Source: Lanius collurio
Lineage: Eukaryota > Chordata > Aves > Passeriformes > Laniidae
NCBI GenBank assembly: GCA_020086605.1
Contig: JACBWW010000002.1
Span: forward strand, 23,239,405 to 23,303,404
DNA: 64,000 nucleotides
Direction: 5' to 3'
Shown: positions 53,888 through 63,702 of the stretch, piece after piece
Numbering within the stretch: position 1 is the stretch's first letter
Layout: every line of letters starts with the position of its first letter
The notes under the pieces: model-generated
Databases searched by the model: none
What the model saw: the letters and a program-made list of their open reading frames with translations, nothing else
What the model was told of the DNA's origin: nothing
Position numbers and translations under genes: made by a program

Positions 53888-56744
53888 ATAAATGAGGTGA
53901 CAAACTATGCCCACATGTACTGGGCATAGGGACTAACTTTTAAGAGTGTTTTCTGATATGGCATGGATCCCCCATTAGGGATTGGGAAGAATCTATAAAC
54001 TGTCCCTTTTGTAACATACCTGTCTATACCTCTGGCAAAGCAGCCTCTTCTACCTTAAAGTCCAATTGGATATGTAGGTGTGCTGCATAATACTGCACTG
54101 CATAGATTTTCCAGCATTATCCTGCTGGGATATTTTGGTAGGCATAGCCTAAAAATCACATCAAAGACCATTTTCACTCATCACAGAAACTGCTAGTTTA
54201 AGAGCACATCTTAAAATCAGGGAAAGCTCTGGAAAATATTTGATCTCTTGTCCATGTTTGTACTAGGGAGTTAAGTTACCAGGTAACACATAGGGTGCTC
54301 ACTAGGTTTTATTTATGGCTGTTCTCATAGCAGCTGTTCAAACTGATATATACATGCATTAACTGGGACAAGTAGAAGATGAAAGAAAGTGCTTTTTGGT
54401 TGGGATGTATACCAGGTGCTGGCCATAAGGCATGAAAAAAGCATCTGAGAATGACTAGTTGAAGTAATTGGAATAAATGTTTATAGCTATTAAACTTTTG
54501 ATGCAGTAGACAATAAATTCATAGGAGAAATTTGCTTTCTACAGTGGAGTATTAACTATACATAGGAATTCTTTCAGAGATCTTTGGAGAAGGGAATTTT
54601 CCAAATTCCTTTCTGCAGCTCTATAGCTGCCACCACAGTGCCCCATCAGCATGAGAGACTACTGAAGTCTTTAAAATATTTTCAGAGTTCTGCCTCGTAA
54701 GTGACTCTCCAGTTTTTCAAATAGAATTTATGGCTCAGTAATGTTCTGACACTTATTAGGTGTCAGTGTGAGGCCACTTTTATGCCTGTTCCTCACATAC
54801 TCACTAATGCTTAATGTATGCCTTAAGTGAAGACAGAGAAGTGTGAGCAGATTGGCAGTGTCTGCCATGCTGAGATAAATCTTCTCAAAGAAGAATTTAG
54901 GGGAAGAGGAAATAAAAATTAGATCTTACATTAATCAAATAACATATAGTCCACAGTCCTGAGGCCATGCTGCACTCTGCAGACTGTGAGCAGTGCTTGC
55001 TTATGAGACCTTTTCTGAGCACAGTACCTTTTATTACTGTTTAACCCAGACCAAAATGTGCCCAAATGTAATTCATTCAAGCATTTTACAGAATACACTT
55101 GTTACTTGTTCTGTTTCAGTGTGGCTTGAGAAGAAATTAGAGCAATGGAAAATACAGTCCATACCTGGTAAATAATAAGCTTTCTTTTTTTATGTTTACT
55201 GCTGGAGATAACATGTTTAGAGAGTATAAATTCTATCAGGTAGTTCAGTGTGGAAGATGGAATAATAATGAGGTGCACTCAGCTGTGTTTAGGAGGCAAG
55301 CAAATGGTCATGAGAACTTAAATTCATTTTAAATGTAACATTATAAGCTTTTCATTGTCCTGTTGCTTTCTATAGAGGCATTATAATAAATTGCAGGTTT
55401 ATAGGTTGTTTTTTGTGCAAAATATATGAAAGTACAAGAAGGAAAAGGTTGTTCATTTACTGAGAAGTTTTCTATGAATTTAGTGTTCATTTGACTACTT
55501 CTCTTCCATTTTATATCCGCATGATATGTTCTTAATGTCATTGTGGAGATACAAATAGCTTTGTAAACATAATATAAAAAAGTTCAGCTGCCTTCTGTGT
55601 CTTTTGCAGATTGTTATGCAGAATTTTGAAGGGAATAACAATAATTTAAGCAGGTATTTTAATGTTGCAAACTGTCTCATGTGCTGCCAATAAAACATTT
55701 TTATTTGTTTTAAGGGTTAATATATCTTTTACGAATTTGTGCTAAAAGATCTACATTCAAGAAAAGTCATCATATTAATGGTGTCGTTTTATTAGTAATG
55801 CCATTTAGAAATATGTATATAGCATTGCTAAGGTCTCAGATTGTGTACAAAAAGTAATAACCCTGCAAAGCTCCTAACTGAACATTAACTCTGCATTCCC
55901 TCCACTGAGCTAGAAATTAACATTAAATTTTTGTGTTATAATGTGAAAAAGATGGAAATGAAGCGTGAAGTGATTTGTAAGTGAAGGAAGGGGGGGAATT
56001 CTGACTTAGTTGAATACATTTCCATTTCCCACAAATTATTAACTCATTAAGGGACTAGTCAGTATAAAATCCTAAGTCTTTTACTTTAAAGAGTGTCATT
56101 CAGAGCAGAACCTTTCTAATACATGAGCTATTGTGTTTGGCTGTAAATCAGGGGATTTAATTTTTGTAAATGCTTGTCAGGGCTTCTTGCTACACAGAGA
56201 GGCCATTGGCTGAAGGAACTGTTGTAGCTCACACAGTATGTACTTATTTCCTCTTGTTCAACATCCACTGTCCTCTTTGCTAAAAAATAATAGAATCCAA
56301 ATTTGAATGTGTCTGAGTTAACTCTTTTTTTTGTAGCATTTTGTTAGAAGCTAAGTAGCAAGCATGTTCCACATGGAAGTTCAAAGCAACAGTAAGATTT
56401 TTGGGTTTAGGCAAATATTTCAGGAATTTTAGGATTATCTTTCCTTACAAATTGTAGATGGAGTTTCTTCCTCTTGTCTGGCGCTTACATGTGGGACAGA
56501 GTCTTTACAGGTGTCTTGAGAAAGTTCAGTGTTACAGGAAAAGAAAATACATAGCGAAATAATATCAGTAGGACTGCAGTGCTGACTGTTTGCTGTAATC
56601 CTGAATTGCCAATTGGCAAACACAATCAGGATTGTGACAACTTGGTACAAGATGAATGTTTATCAAAGCGAGATTATATAGAGTGGCCCTGATTTGTTAC
56701 TCAGAAGCCTTTCCTGGCTCCCACTAAATTTCATTTGTCTACTA
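53888..56744. other. Intronic, no recognised feature apart from a hairpin
   Basis: AT-rich sequence. The one structural point is the inverted repeat at 56597-56633. No gene is supported. Confidence 0.65.
56597..56633. repeat. Nested inverted repeat (potential hairpin/cruciform)
   Basis: Outer arms AATCCTGA (56597-56604) and TCAGGATT (56626-56633) are perfect inverted copies. They enclose the perfect 14-bp palindrome TTGCCAATTGGCAA (56606-56619). The inner palindrome resembles a bidirectional CCAAT arrangement. No function can be assigned. Confidence 0.75.
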
Positions 56745-57000
56745 TCAGTTTGGAAGGGACCTCAAGGATCATCCGGTCCAATCATTCTTGGCAAAATCAG
56801 GGCCTAGACAAGATGGGCCAGCATGGTGTTCTTAAAAGTGTCCAATGGGAAATTCTCCACTGCGCTGGAGAGATTATTCCAGTGACTGATTGTTCTCAGT
56901 GCAAAAAATTTTCTTCCTGTGTTCCAACTGGAGTCTCCCCAGGATTTCGTTATTACCTCTTGTGTTTTTCCAGGTGACTCCATGTGAAAAAGGATTTGAG
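56745..57000 (-). mobile_element. CR1 LINE 3' fragment (divergent subfamily)
   Basis: The + strand reads GTTTGGAAGGGACCTCAAGG, ATCATCCGGTCCAATCATTC, then GGGCCTAGACAAGATGGGCC, GAGATTATTCCAGTGACTG, TTTTCTTCCTGTGTTC and GGTGACTCC near the end. This is the antisense CR1 3' untranslated region, and its internal sequence differs from the copy at 59284, so it is a different CR1 subfamily. The element is on the minus strand, heavily 5'-truncated, with no reverse transcriptase coding sequence. I cannot name the subfamily with confidence. Confidence 0.85.
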
Positions 57001-58618
57001 TCTAATACTAAAACGATACTAGGTTTTGGACATAGAAACCAATGAATCATTTTTCATATCACATTTTTATATTGTTCTTTTTTCTATTTCTTTGGCACTG
57101 CCAGTAGTTAACTACTGCAAGAGCTGAATAGGAAAAGTTTTTAAAATTAGGGTACAAATATTCTGGTAAGTGAAGGGTTTTCTGCCTTTTCATCACATTT
57201 GTTTGACTATGTGGTGCTGTCAATAACACATCTCTTTTTCCTTCTATTTCTAGGTGTTGCTTAGCACCCACAATATTCTGAATGCTAAACTAGAACAGTA
57301 ATATATAACTCTGAAACTGTTCAAAAGGTGAACTGAAATCAAATAGGGATGTATTCCATAGCATCATAAAATAGCAAGTAGTTTCTGATTGCTGGAATTT
57401 AACTGCCAAGTGGTCCATGTAATTTAGGCCCGATGGTGCACTGACTTTTTTCCCTTGCCCCATGTGGTGCAATATTTAGTTCACTGCCACTGAGCAGACA
57501 GTATTCACAAAAATGGATGGTGATATCAGATCAGAGTGCTGATTTGCTTCATTATTTTAACAGTGCTTAATTTTCCCTTCAGGTTTCTCCTTGCTATGAC
57601 CTGCATAAGATTCTCTGAGCTCAGAAGGTGATGTTTCTTTCTATATTAGCTGGTCAAATAAAAGATGTTAAGTCTTGCAAATCTTGTTTCTGATTTCTTA
57701 AACCAACATGGTTCAACAGAATGTTATTACTATATCTGTATTTTTTTATTTTAGGTAGTCTCTACTTTCATTAAATACTAGCTTTAGCTTTCTATGTAAT
57801 AAAGTGTACTATCATGCCGTTGCTTTCTTCTTCTTGCTTTTTTGCATTCACTGTGATCAGGGGATGAAACAGTGTTGCTCTTCCCGTTGATTTCCTTTCT
57901 ATTTCTGCTGCTTTTGAGACCTGGACTCTGTCCTTCTGAAAGGGTTACAGCAACAGTAAAGACTTGGTGAGCTTTTTTTTTCCTCTCTCTTCTGGGAACT
58001 TAATATGTTTATTTGTCTGTTTAGAAGGTTATCTCTAATGTCTCTACATTATCCATGCAAAAATATTTCCCCAATAAAATTGGTGCGTCATCTGCACTTT
58101 TACATGGGCCCTATTGGTTTGAAGAGATGTGCTGTGCTATGCTTACTCTGGAAAACAGTTGTCTCTGTAAAGCTCCCAGGGACAGCGAGAAAGATGACAT
58201 GAAGGTAGGTCAGAGGTTGGTCAGAGCAAAGCTAAGACCCCCATTTAATGGAAGGCTTCTTTTTTTATAGTGTGGTTTGCAATAAAGAAATTACATGATT
58301 GGCCTATTTATCCACCACCTCTCAAAGGTGATAGGCTGAACAGCAAGACACCCATATTCAAAACATTGCTCAGTGTTCACAAACAATACTGTGAAAAACA
58401 AGTGCAGTTGTGAGATAGAAGAATGTCTGTTTTCATTAGGCTGTGTGTGAAAGAGAAGATTCTCAGAATGTGAGAAAGCTAGAGAGTTTGTCAGGAAAAC
58501 CTCTCTGTCAGCTTTTTAGCAAACACAAACAATTTTATTTAATTCATTCTTCAAATTAATGAAACAAACGTGTCCCCCTTATTTTTCTGTCTGATGCTGA
58601 AATGCAGCACAGTGAAGG
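57001..58618. other. Intronic, no recognised feature
   Basis: AT-rich sequence without a recognised gene or repeat. Confidence 0.65.
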
Positions 58619-58697
58619 AAAAAAACAAAACAAACAAAAAAAGAAACAAAACAAAAAAAACAAAACAAACAAAACAAACAAAAAACAAAACAACAAA
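58619..58697 (+). repeat. A/C-rich low-complexity tract, (AAAC)n/(AAAAC)n
   Basis: About 79 bases composed almost only of A and C, in irregular AAAC, AAAAC and AAAAAAC units with a single G. On the minus strand it produces the Phe/Cys/Leu-rich open frames at 58556-58812, which are artefacts of the repeat. Confidence 0.9.
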
Positions 58698-59283
58698 CTG
58701 GAAAGCCAACTTTTTGGTTTTTGTTGATCATTCCTAGAAAACACCGTTTATTGATCATTGGCCTTGTGGGAATCTTAGGGAAAGGCATCAGGCAGTCTAT
58801 TATCTGCTTCATCTAAATAGGCAGCAATTAGACAATTCCATTGTTATTGTAACCACCGGAGGCCCCAGGGATTCATGAGTAAAGGTGTGAATCTCCAGCT
58901 GACATAAAAGTTGGAAGTTCAAACTGAATCATAGCTAGGCGAGTATGAAGAATTTCTCTTTGTGATTGATATGCAATAAGGAAATACCTCAACACCTCAA
59001 AACTCCCAACTCATGGTTAGCAGGAAATGGAAATTATTAAATCCCTTTTCAAGACAAAACACCACAAGCTTTTTTTATATTCACATACAAAGCTTCAGAT
59101 TCAAACTATTGTCTGCTTTGGTGTTTCTTTAAATAAAACATTTCAAAATAAAGTGTACTGCTCTTCAGAGAAATGTGACTTCTCTATTGGGCTTTGTATT
59201 TGTTAGATTGAGAACACTCCTTTTTGGTAGTATTGGTATACTATCAAAATGTGTTGTCAAGAAGATCTCAAACAGAAATCTGT
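58698..59283. other. Intronic, no recognised feature
   Basis: AT-rich sequence between a simple repeat and a CR1 copy. Nothing is recognised. Confidence 0.65.
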
Positions 59284-59620
59284 CAGAACCACTGAATGGT
59301 TTGGGTTGGAAGGGATAATAAAGATTATCTAGTTCCCACCCCCTCACTATGGACGGGGATGCCACCCACTAGATCAGGTGGCCCCATCCAGCCTGGCCTT
59401 GAACACTGCCAGGGATGGGGCATCCACAACTTCTCTGGGCAACTTGTGCCAGTGCCTCACTGCCCTTTCAGTAAAGAATTTTTTCCTGACATCTAATCTT
59501 TTTGTTTAAAAGTGTTCCCGTTGGCCTGTCACTATCTGCCTATGTAAAAAGTCCTTTTTTTTTTTTTTTTAATAACTCTCCTTCCAGTATTGAAAGGCTG
59601 CAGTGAGGTCTCCCCACAGC
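59284..59620 (-). mobile_element. CR1 LINE 3' fragment, well preserved
   Basis: The + strand shows ATGGTTTGGGTTGGAAGGGA, then CACTAGATCAGGTGGCCC, CATCCAGCCTGGCCTTGAAC, GATGGGGCATCCACAACTTC, GTAAAGAATTTTTTCCTGAC, GTAAAAAGTCC and AAGGCTGCAGTGAGGTCTCC. All are hallmark antisense blocks of the avian CR1 3' end. The element lies on the minus strand and is truncated before its coding region. A run of 16-17 T (about 59557-59573) interrupts it and may be a later expansion. It is the best conserved CR1 in the window. Confidence 0.95.
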
Positions 59621-59797
59621 CTAACAAGAGGATTTCAGAGTAACTTAAACACAGTCATCTTTTTTTCCCTCTTCACAATTTATTTCAGTCTTCCCAGCTG
59701 ACCTTCTAGTTAGCCCACAGCTCTCAGCACCAAAGGATATTGTGTTGTTCGTTCAGGATGTGCTGATTCAGCCTTGTGAAATTCAACTTGAGAATTC
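59621..59797. other. Intronic spacer
   Basis: Short AT-rich sequence between the CR1 copy and the purine tract. Nothing else is recognised. Confidence 0.6.
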
Positions 59798-59853
59798 AAA
59801 AAAAAAAAAAAAAAAAAGAAAAAAAAGAAAAAAAAAAAAAAAAGAAAAAAAAA
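59798..59853 (+). repeat. 56-base pure purine tract (A-run with three G)
   Basis: Uninterrupted A residues broken by G at about 59818, 59827 and 59844. It is not attached to a recognisable retroposon body, so it is not an obvious poly(A) tail. Length is likely variable between individuals and prone to sequencing error. Confidence 0.9.
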
Positions 59854-60836
59854 CAGGTAAAAGGCTTGAATGAAAAAGAAATTTAATTTTCATTTCCTCT
59901 GCTATGAATTCATTTTCCCAAGTTGGACAAAACCCATTCTCTCTAAAGAACCAGTCCTTATTACTGGGTTTTATAATTTTTGGATCTTCTCAGTTTCCTT
60001 TACTCTAGTGAAAGAAGATACTTCATAATCTACTTTACATATATTTGCTGTATTTCCCATTGGAATGTGGAACACAGGCATTAATTGGATCAACACATAA
60101 GACAGACAATATCTCTAGAATCATTAATAATAGATTTTCTCAAAAGAATGTTTCTTGAGGCGTAAAACAAATACATGAAGAAAATAAAAGTGACATTGAC
60201 ATAAACAGTTGTATCTTACAATAGTAACCTAAGGCAAAACCCAAGCACTCAAAGAAATAGTTAGAATTCTACCTCTTTTCTCAAAGAAAAAGCTGCAGAC
60301 TTAGCCCATCTATTGTCCATGAAATGTAATTTGCTATAAAGCATTAATCACCCAAGTTCTGGGAAATGCTTGGTGATATTCCCATCCAGATCTATCCACA
60401 ATTAAGATATGATCACAACTCTTTTTTATTTTCTTCTTGTACTGTTTTATCGCTTTTCTTACAAAGGTTGAGGATTAGATTCCTCCTTTAAACACTAGCC
60501 AAATTCAGATGTGGTCAGAAAAATGTTACAAAACTGGTGCTTTGGAATTCCATGCTTGTTATTGCTCTGTGACTTCATATGAAATCTATGCAGGGTACAA
60601 ATCAAATGATGTTGTTCTTTCTCCTACCTGCTCTTTGAAAAGATAGCCTGAGATCTGCTAATTAAGCTTTCCTGAGACTATTATCTACACTGTCATCATC
60701 AGTAGTGATGTTCAATCTTTCAAAGTTTGTTTTTGTTTTAGATAAAGAGATGGAAGAAAGCTAAGATACATTTCCATCTGTCCTTTTAAATTTTTATGAA
60801 GTGGAATACCAAAATAAACTATTGCTATGGTCGTAG
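59854..60836. other. Intronic, no recognised feature
   Basis: AT-rich sequence without a recognised gene or repeat. Confidence 0.65.
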
Positions 60837-60979
60837 ACAGAATCACAGAAATATTCTGAGTTGGAGGAGACCCACAAAGATCATTCAGTCCAGTTCTGCA
60901 GAGAATGGTCCATGCAGGGATCAAACCCACAGCCTTGGCATTATAAGCACCATGCTCTAACCAGCTGAGGCAATCTATA
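60837..60979 (-). mobile_element. tRNA-Ile-derived SINE with CR1 tail (TguSINE1-like)
   Basis: On the minus strand the element opens with a tRNA-like head: CTCAGCTGGTTAGAGCATGG (box A/D-arm region), TGCTTATAATGCCAAGG (anticodon arm) and GGGTTTGATCC (box B with a C-to-T change). It then passes into TGAATGATCTTTGTGGGTCT, CTCCAACTCAGAATATTTCT and ATTCTG, the CR1 3' tail. The head matches tRNA-Ile, and the anticodon position now reads TAT rather than AAT. A tRNA-Ile head on a CR1 tail is the structure described for TguSINE1 in zebra finch. Pol III would have transcribed it and CR1 reverse transcriptase mobilised it. It is about 143 bp and decayed, especially at the 5' end. Confidence 0.87.
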
Positions 60980-63418
60980 GAATTGCCCAAAGTGCACATT
61001 TTCCATTTTTTTCTGGAGTATGTAATTCTTGATATTGCTGAAGAGAGAATAGTAGGTAAGATGGAGTTCTTTTTTGGCAGCCCTCTCTTTGTTTCTAAGC
61101 CAACCCCATAGCCTCCAGCTTGCAAAAAGAACTGGAAAAGGACCTGTGCTTTTAAAAGCTCAATTGATATAGCTAGGCATATAAACATGTACAGCAGCCA
61201 AGATCAAGCAAGAGTGGTGGAAAAGGTTTGTAGGGGAATTTTGTTTTGTTTAAGCAGCTCTTTCCATCTTTCTTATTCCCTCATATGCTCTATCCCCTCA
61301 GTGTGATTGTAGCACAGCATCAGGCAGTGAACTGGATCAGGACCTGATGCAAGCTTTAAAAAAAAAAAAACAGCAACAAATTGAGAAGGACAGTAGATGG
61401 TGAGAAAAAAATGAAAGGCAGAACAGGATCTGATTAAGCAAGGAAAACTGCTAGAAGAGATGATCATTAAAACAGGATATGACTGATTGGCAGTTTATTA
61501 GGGGTTTTCCGAGGTTGTGAGTTTCTACATATATACCTATTTACATATATACCTATTGTGAGTTTTTATATATATACCTAGGTATATATGTAAAATTGCT
61601 TTTGAGCAAATCGCTTTTGAGCTCCTCATTTGCCTAGTTATTATTTTCATTATTAATTTCTTTTAGATTATTAAATTTTTTAATGTTATGTAGTATTAGT
61701 TGGAGAAGTTTTAGAGGGACAGACATGTTTTGGATATTGTGTTAATGAATGGAATTTTTGAGCTATTTAAATGGATCTTGTTAAAATGCTAGTTGTACCA
61801 AAAAAAAAAAAAGGAGACCTTTAATATCAACATAATATTTTAAGGTTGAAATAATTGCTTTGATTGAATATTATGACTGCAGTGTCCTTGCTCTGATAAA
61901 TGTCTGCTGGCTGATTACTGATTCATTGAGGAGACAGTGTGTTATTAAAAATTCAATTAAAAAAAAAAAACAAACACCAGATTTTTGTCCTTTAAATTGC
62001 ATTGCATAAGAAAGAAAGTGTGGAGGGAGAAGTACTGAGAAATAATGTAAGAGAATGGAGAAAAAACACTCAACAGAAAAAAGACCATAATAGAAAAAGT
62101 GGTAGAAGAGAGAGTGGGAGAATGAGGCCATAAAGAGAACTAAAATATCTGTAAAGGAATCTTTTACAATTAAAAGTGCATGTAGTAATTACATATACGA
62201 AATACAAATTTTAAATATTGTTTAGATACAGACACAAATGCTTCAGAACTCTTTCTCACAAATGGATTCAACAGTCTGTCTTGACACTTCACAACAGAGA
62301 TAACCAACCTAAAGATGTTGCAGAGTTAGAAAATTAATTTCTTGACAGACTAACTACTCTCTATGTAGGCTGATGTTTGTGTGTGGTTCATTCATGACAC
62401 TGGAGAATTAGGTGTGGGTTTCCAGAAGGTATCACCCAATAAAGAACAATTTTTCTTGCAAGGTGTGTTGTGGAAAGTTCAAGTCTTTCTTGAAACCCCA
62501 TCATTAATGACAGGTCTTCTAAAATCTCTGGAATTTCTAGTTATGAGGTAATATATTGCTTTTCTGTTCTGTATTGTGAAAATGATGAACAAGTTGTGAA
62601 AGACATCCTGATTTATCATTGATAAACCTCTCATAAGAGTCTTACTTACCCTGACATTTTCTAAGACACAAGATCCAGAAAGACTGTCTAAGAATCACCT
62701 CTGATGAGGACTGAAAAGGAGGAGAAGCTTCTGTATACACGAAACCATCAAATGGTCTCATTTTGGGCTAAAATAGCTAGCATTTCTTTTGTTTTATCAT
62801 GAAAGACCACAATAGTCATGAGGTCTTCCACAGGCTTTCTCTAAATCTAAAGTCAACAGTTAAAAGTCATTTTTGGAAAGAATTGGAAATTCATACTGAG
62901 TCTACATCTCAAACCAGATTGAGACTGAAAATTGCATTACAGAGAAGAAATAAGTATCTTCATAAGAAAGAAGTCTTCATCAGTAGCATCATCTTTCCTG
63001 TTTCTGTTTATAAAAATATTTTGGAGTACCTTGCTCATGAAATCTCTGTGATCATCAAGTTTGACCCTGAATTGCTACATGAAGAGTGTGTTTCAGCATT
63101 ATCTGTGCAAGTGCCTCTTGAGTGTTGAATAGTCTTAGTGCTTGATCTAGTACTGCTCCCTCTGGAGATTTTTTACTTTGTGCCAATAAACCTGACTTAT
63201 TTAGAGCTTTTGGCTCTGGTCCACTATTTCTTTGTTAAGTGTTTAGAGCTTGTAAGTGTTGTGACCCTTTTGGCAATGCAAGTAATCCTAATTCCAGCAA
63301 TTTACAGTTGTCACTTTGCTTTAAACTCCATTATTGCACACTGAAATTCTCCACAAAATGGTTTGGAGACCGTTTAACAAGTAACAAATTGGAGATAGAA
63401 GGATTTTGTCCATTATGT
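60980..63418. other. Intronic, immediately upstream of exon 3
   Basis: AT-rich DNA with A-runs (61358, 61800-61812, about 61959) and the AT-rich repeat/palindrome at 61515-61622. The 109-codon frame at 62799-63128 has no parkin similarity or recognised domain. No other exon is supported. Confidence 0.65.
61515..61622. repeat. AT-rich local duplication with a 20-bp perfect palindrome
   Basis: A unit with TTGTGAGTTT followed by ATATATACCTA occurs at about 61515-61540 and again at about 61556-61580, with an extra ACATATATACCTAT in between. The second unit runs into the perfect palindrome ATATATACCTAGGTATATAT (61570-61589). Just after it, GCTTTTGAGC is directly repeated at about 61598-61607 and 61613-61622. 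Confidence 0.8.
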
Positions 63419-63459
63419 CACAATTAATTATTTATTGGGATTTTGGTTTTGTGTTGCAG
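63419..63459 (+). other. PRKN: PRKN intron 2 acceptor (3' splice site) region
   Basis: The intron ends GTGTTGCAG at 63451-63459, directly before codon AAC (human Asn58). The pyrimidine tract at 63431-63457 is T-rich but broken by several G residues, so it looks weaker than a consensus tract. The TTAAT-type motifs around 63424-63430, about 30-36 bases upstream, are plausible but unproven branch-point candidates. The site choice rests on exact agreement with the known parkin exon boundary. Confidence 0.9.
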
Positions 63460-63700
63460 AACTGTGACCTGGCCCAGCAGAGCATTGTTCATATTGTTCA
63501 GAATCCACAGAAAAACAGTCAGAACAAGGAGGAGACAGAAGATAACTATGTTGGAGGTGTTCTAAAACCCTTGAAAAGAGAACCTGAGAGTCTAACTCGC
63601 ATAGATCTCAGTACCAGCATCCTCCCATCAGTCTCTGCAGGGCTGGCAGTTATTCTGGATCCTGGAAAAAACAGTGTTTCACTTCCTTCTGAAAAATCAG
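63460..63700 (+). CDS. PRKN: PRKN (parkin) exon 3, internal coding exon
   Basis: This exon encodes part of parkin, the cytosolic RBR E3 ubiquitin ligase that PINK1 activates on damaged mitochondria. It is 241 bp (80 codons plus one base), the same length and phases (0 in, 1 out) I know for human PRKN exon 3. Translation starts NCDLAQQSIVHIVQ and aligns without gaps to human residues 58-137. It covers the last part of the ubiquitin-like domain and most of the linker before RING0. The PINK1 target Ser65 is present in QQSIVHIV, as is His68. The ACT element (human 101-109) is nearly intact as SLTRIDLST, and GLAVIL follows. The intervening linker (human 72-97) is strongly diverged. Human Ser131 aligns with a serine followed by Leu, so that Ser-Pro site is absent. 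The frame is open beyond both splice sites, but only the AG/GT-bounded part matches parkin. The remaining exons lie outside this window. Confidence 0.97.
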
Positions 63701-63702
63701 GT
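63701..63702 (+). other. PRKN: PRKN intron 3 donor (5' splice site)
   Basis: The exon ends in TCAG and is followed by GTAAAC, a good match to the donor consensus. It leaves a phase-1 junction, with a lone G starting codon 138, as in human PRKN. Reading through the donor meets an in-frame TAG at 63715-63717, so intron retention would truncate the protein. Confidence 0.92.

Larger units (their letters stand above)
1..63459 (+). other. PRKN: PRKN intron 2 (3' portion, 63.4 kb)
   Basis: Everything upstream of exon 3 is assigned to intron 2, because no match to the preceding parkin exon (most of the ubiquitin-like domain) occurs in the window. PRKN is known in mammals for introns of 100 kb or more, so a long intron is expected. 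The longest open frames here are short (158-167 codons), lie in repeats or low-complexity DNA, and show no recognisable protein family. An unrecognised alternative exon or nested non-coding RNA cannot be excluded from sequence alone. Confidence 0.85.

Noticed and set aside
58556..58812. Cys/Phe-rich minus-strand frames resembling a membrane peptide
   Set aside because: They are translations of the (AAAC)n-type simple repeat.
60890..60979. A functional tRNA-Ile gene
   Set aside because: The acceptor stem and 5' end are decayed, the anticodon position is changed, and the sequence continues into a CR1 tail, so it is a SINE head.
60712..61188. 158-codon minus-strand frame
   Set aside because: Its middle part is the translated SINE and CR1 tail. 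There is no start context, domain or splice evidence.
1..63459. An undescribed multi-gene system hidden in the intron
   Set aside because: Reading both strands gave only repeats, low-complexity DNA and short chance frames. Nothing supports additional genes.
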